A stretch of 64,000 nt of DNA. Origin: DASRDR01 sp963812945 [NCBI: uncultured Candidatus Rokubacteria bacterium]. GTDB taxonomy: Bacteria > Methylomirabilota > Methylomirabilia > Rokubacteriales. This document shows, in pieces, positions 62,546-64,000 of this stretch. Position 1 is the stretch's first letter, and each line of letters begins with the position of its first letter. The DNA is taken from assembly GCA_963812945.1 (NCBI GenBank), contig CAWEXD010000008.1, forward strand, positions 1,364,001 to 1,428,000, in the 5' to 3' direction. The notes beneath the pieces were generated by a model that saw nothing but the letters and a program-made list of their open reading frames with translations, did no database searches and was not told the DNA's origin. Both the position numbers and the translations under genes were made by a program.

Positions 62546-63200
62546 TGCTCAATCGGAGTGTCCCTTGGCGAGACGGCGACACCCTAGAACTTACTGATCC
62601 AGGAAGCTCAGCGTGAATGAGTGCATCAACCCATCCGCACCGCGACGGGCGCGCCTCGGACAAATGACCACTTCGACGGCCCGGAATGGCGGCTGACCAC
62701 AGCCCGGCTATGTGGGCCTAGGCGAGCCAGGCAGGCACGCCTGCGGCCGGCGGAACTGACCGTTTGTCCCGGCGGACCGGACAGCGCCTGGACTTGGCAC
62801 CGAGCGCGCTCAGGCTTGCCCGTGTCACCGTAGAACCCCGCGAACAGCGAGAGTCCAAAGGCGCTCGAATCCCGTTGGGCCATAGGCGTCCATGGCTAGG
62901 GGGCGAGCGCAACGACTTCGAAAGCTGTCTCCAACGGACTCACAGTCTCTCGGGCACTTCCCGTTCGAGCCACCATCGCTTTAGGTTAACCGTCCCGCTC
63001 CGGGGACAGGTGCGCGCGGCGTAGTGTCCCCGACCCCCTCAGCCCGCCCATCCTCAGCTCGCGCGCGCCCAGACCTAGCGCGAACAAGCCTGAACAGCCG
63101 GGCGAGTGGGGGCCGACGCCGGCGGCGGCGGCTGTCGACTGTCACGCCGGCGTAGCGAGCACGGCGAGCCTGCATCGATGGCGCGGCGATGACGCAACAG
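62546..63200. other. intergenic region without recognisable genes
   Basis: About 655 bases with short open frames on both strands, none with a ribosome site or protein-like composition. I see no tRNA, CRISPR or IS remnant. A short inverted repeat GCAGGC-AC-GCCTGC lies near 62730-62745. The stretch is less strictly GC-biased than the coding regions. Confidence 0.6.

Positions 63201-64000
<800 letters not shown>

Overview
The window is a 64 kb stretch of very GC-rich, densely coded bacterial chromosome. Many starts are GTG and many genes overlap by 1-20 bases. The content is that of a free-living, metabolically versatile organism: glutamate synthase, a 2-oxoglutarate:ferredoxin oxidoreductase, a three-subunit glycolate oxidase, zinc-import ABC systems, an outer-membrane porin (hence a diderm), a copper/cytochrome membrane protein and sigma-54 control. 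My best guess is an uncultured Rokubacteria/Methylomirabilota-like soil or groundwater lineage. That is an inference from gene repertoire and base composition; no rRNA or other phylogenetic marker is present.

Layout. 1-2.06 kb (minus): a CopD-cytochrome c-redoxin-like fusion cut by the left edge, plus a small membrane protein. 2.2-5.2 kb (plus): PilT-type ATPase, RNA ligase RtcB, a small unknown protein. 5.2-6.3 kb (minus): an Asp-box propeller. 6.5-13.2 kb (plus): B12/radical SAM protein, chlorite dismutase/HemQ-like protein, and a surface-polysaccharide set (GT2, CapK-like, GT-C-like). 13.5-20.6 kb: gltBD with a divergent LysR gene and a dyad operator between them. 20.8-28.3 kb (plus): korAB, glcDEF, cupin. 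28.5-33.1 kb (plus): DUF2203, two MetE-like proteins, HAD hydrolase, cold-shock protein, thioredoxin reductase. 33.1-40.5 kb: frameshifted aspartate dehydrogenase (minus), then TIGR02757, RmuC, PurC, GroES-like, M20 peptidase, Memo, DUF1285 (plus). 40.5-42.0 kb: an IS110-family element with inverted repeats and a long noncoding end. 42.1-46.1 kb: orphan ABC binding protein (plus), aldehyde dehydrogenase, DUF2889, inositol monophosphatase (minus). 46.2-53.9 kb (plus): heterodimeric ABC exporter, ATL-type DNA repair protein, YbaK, UPF0282 hydrolase, a peroxiredoxin with an in-frame UGA at the catalytic position, endonuclease IV, methyltransferase, and a tRNA-like remnant. 54.1-61.9 kb (plus): a metal (probably zinc) uptake operon behind one promoter whose dyad operator overlaps the first start codon. 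62-64 kb: DUF2721 protein, a noncoding stretch, and a sigma-54 activator cut by the right edge.

How genes fit together. The gltBD/kor/glc block links nitrogen assimilation, 2-oxoglutarate and glycolate oxidation. The 49.8-53.1 kb run groups DNA repair (ATL, endonuclease IV) with peroxide detoxification. The 54-62 kb operon supplies porin, two binding proteins, two permeases, one ATPase and accessory NicO/DUF1007 proteins for a divalent metal.

The most interesting item is the peroxiredoxin at 51743-52204. Its catalytic Cys codon is TGA, the frame continues with a well-conserved peroxiredoxin body, and a hairpin follows the TGA directly, so it is very probably a selenoprotein. Second is a recurring promoter architecture in which a sigma-70-like -10 box lies 6-9 bases before the start codon with no Shine-Dalgarno, implying leaderless mRNAs.
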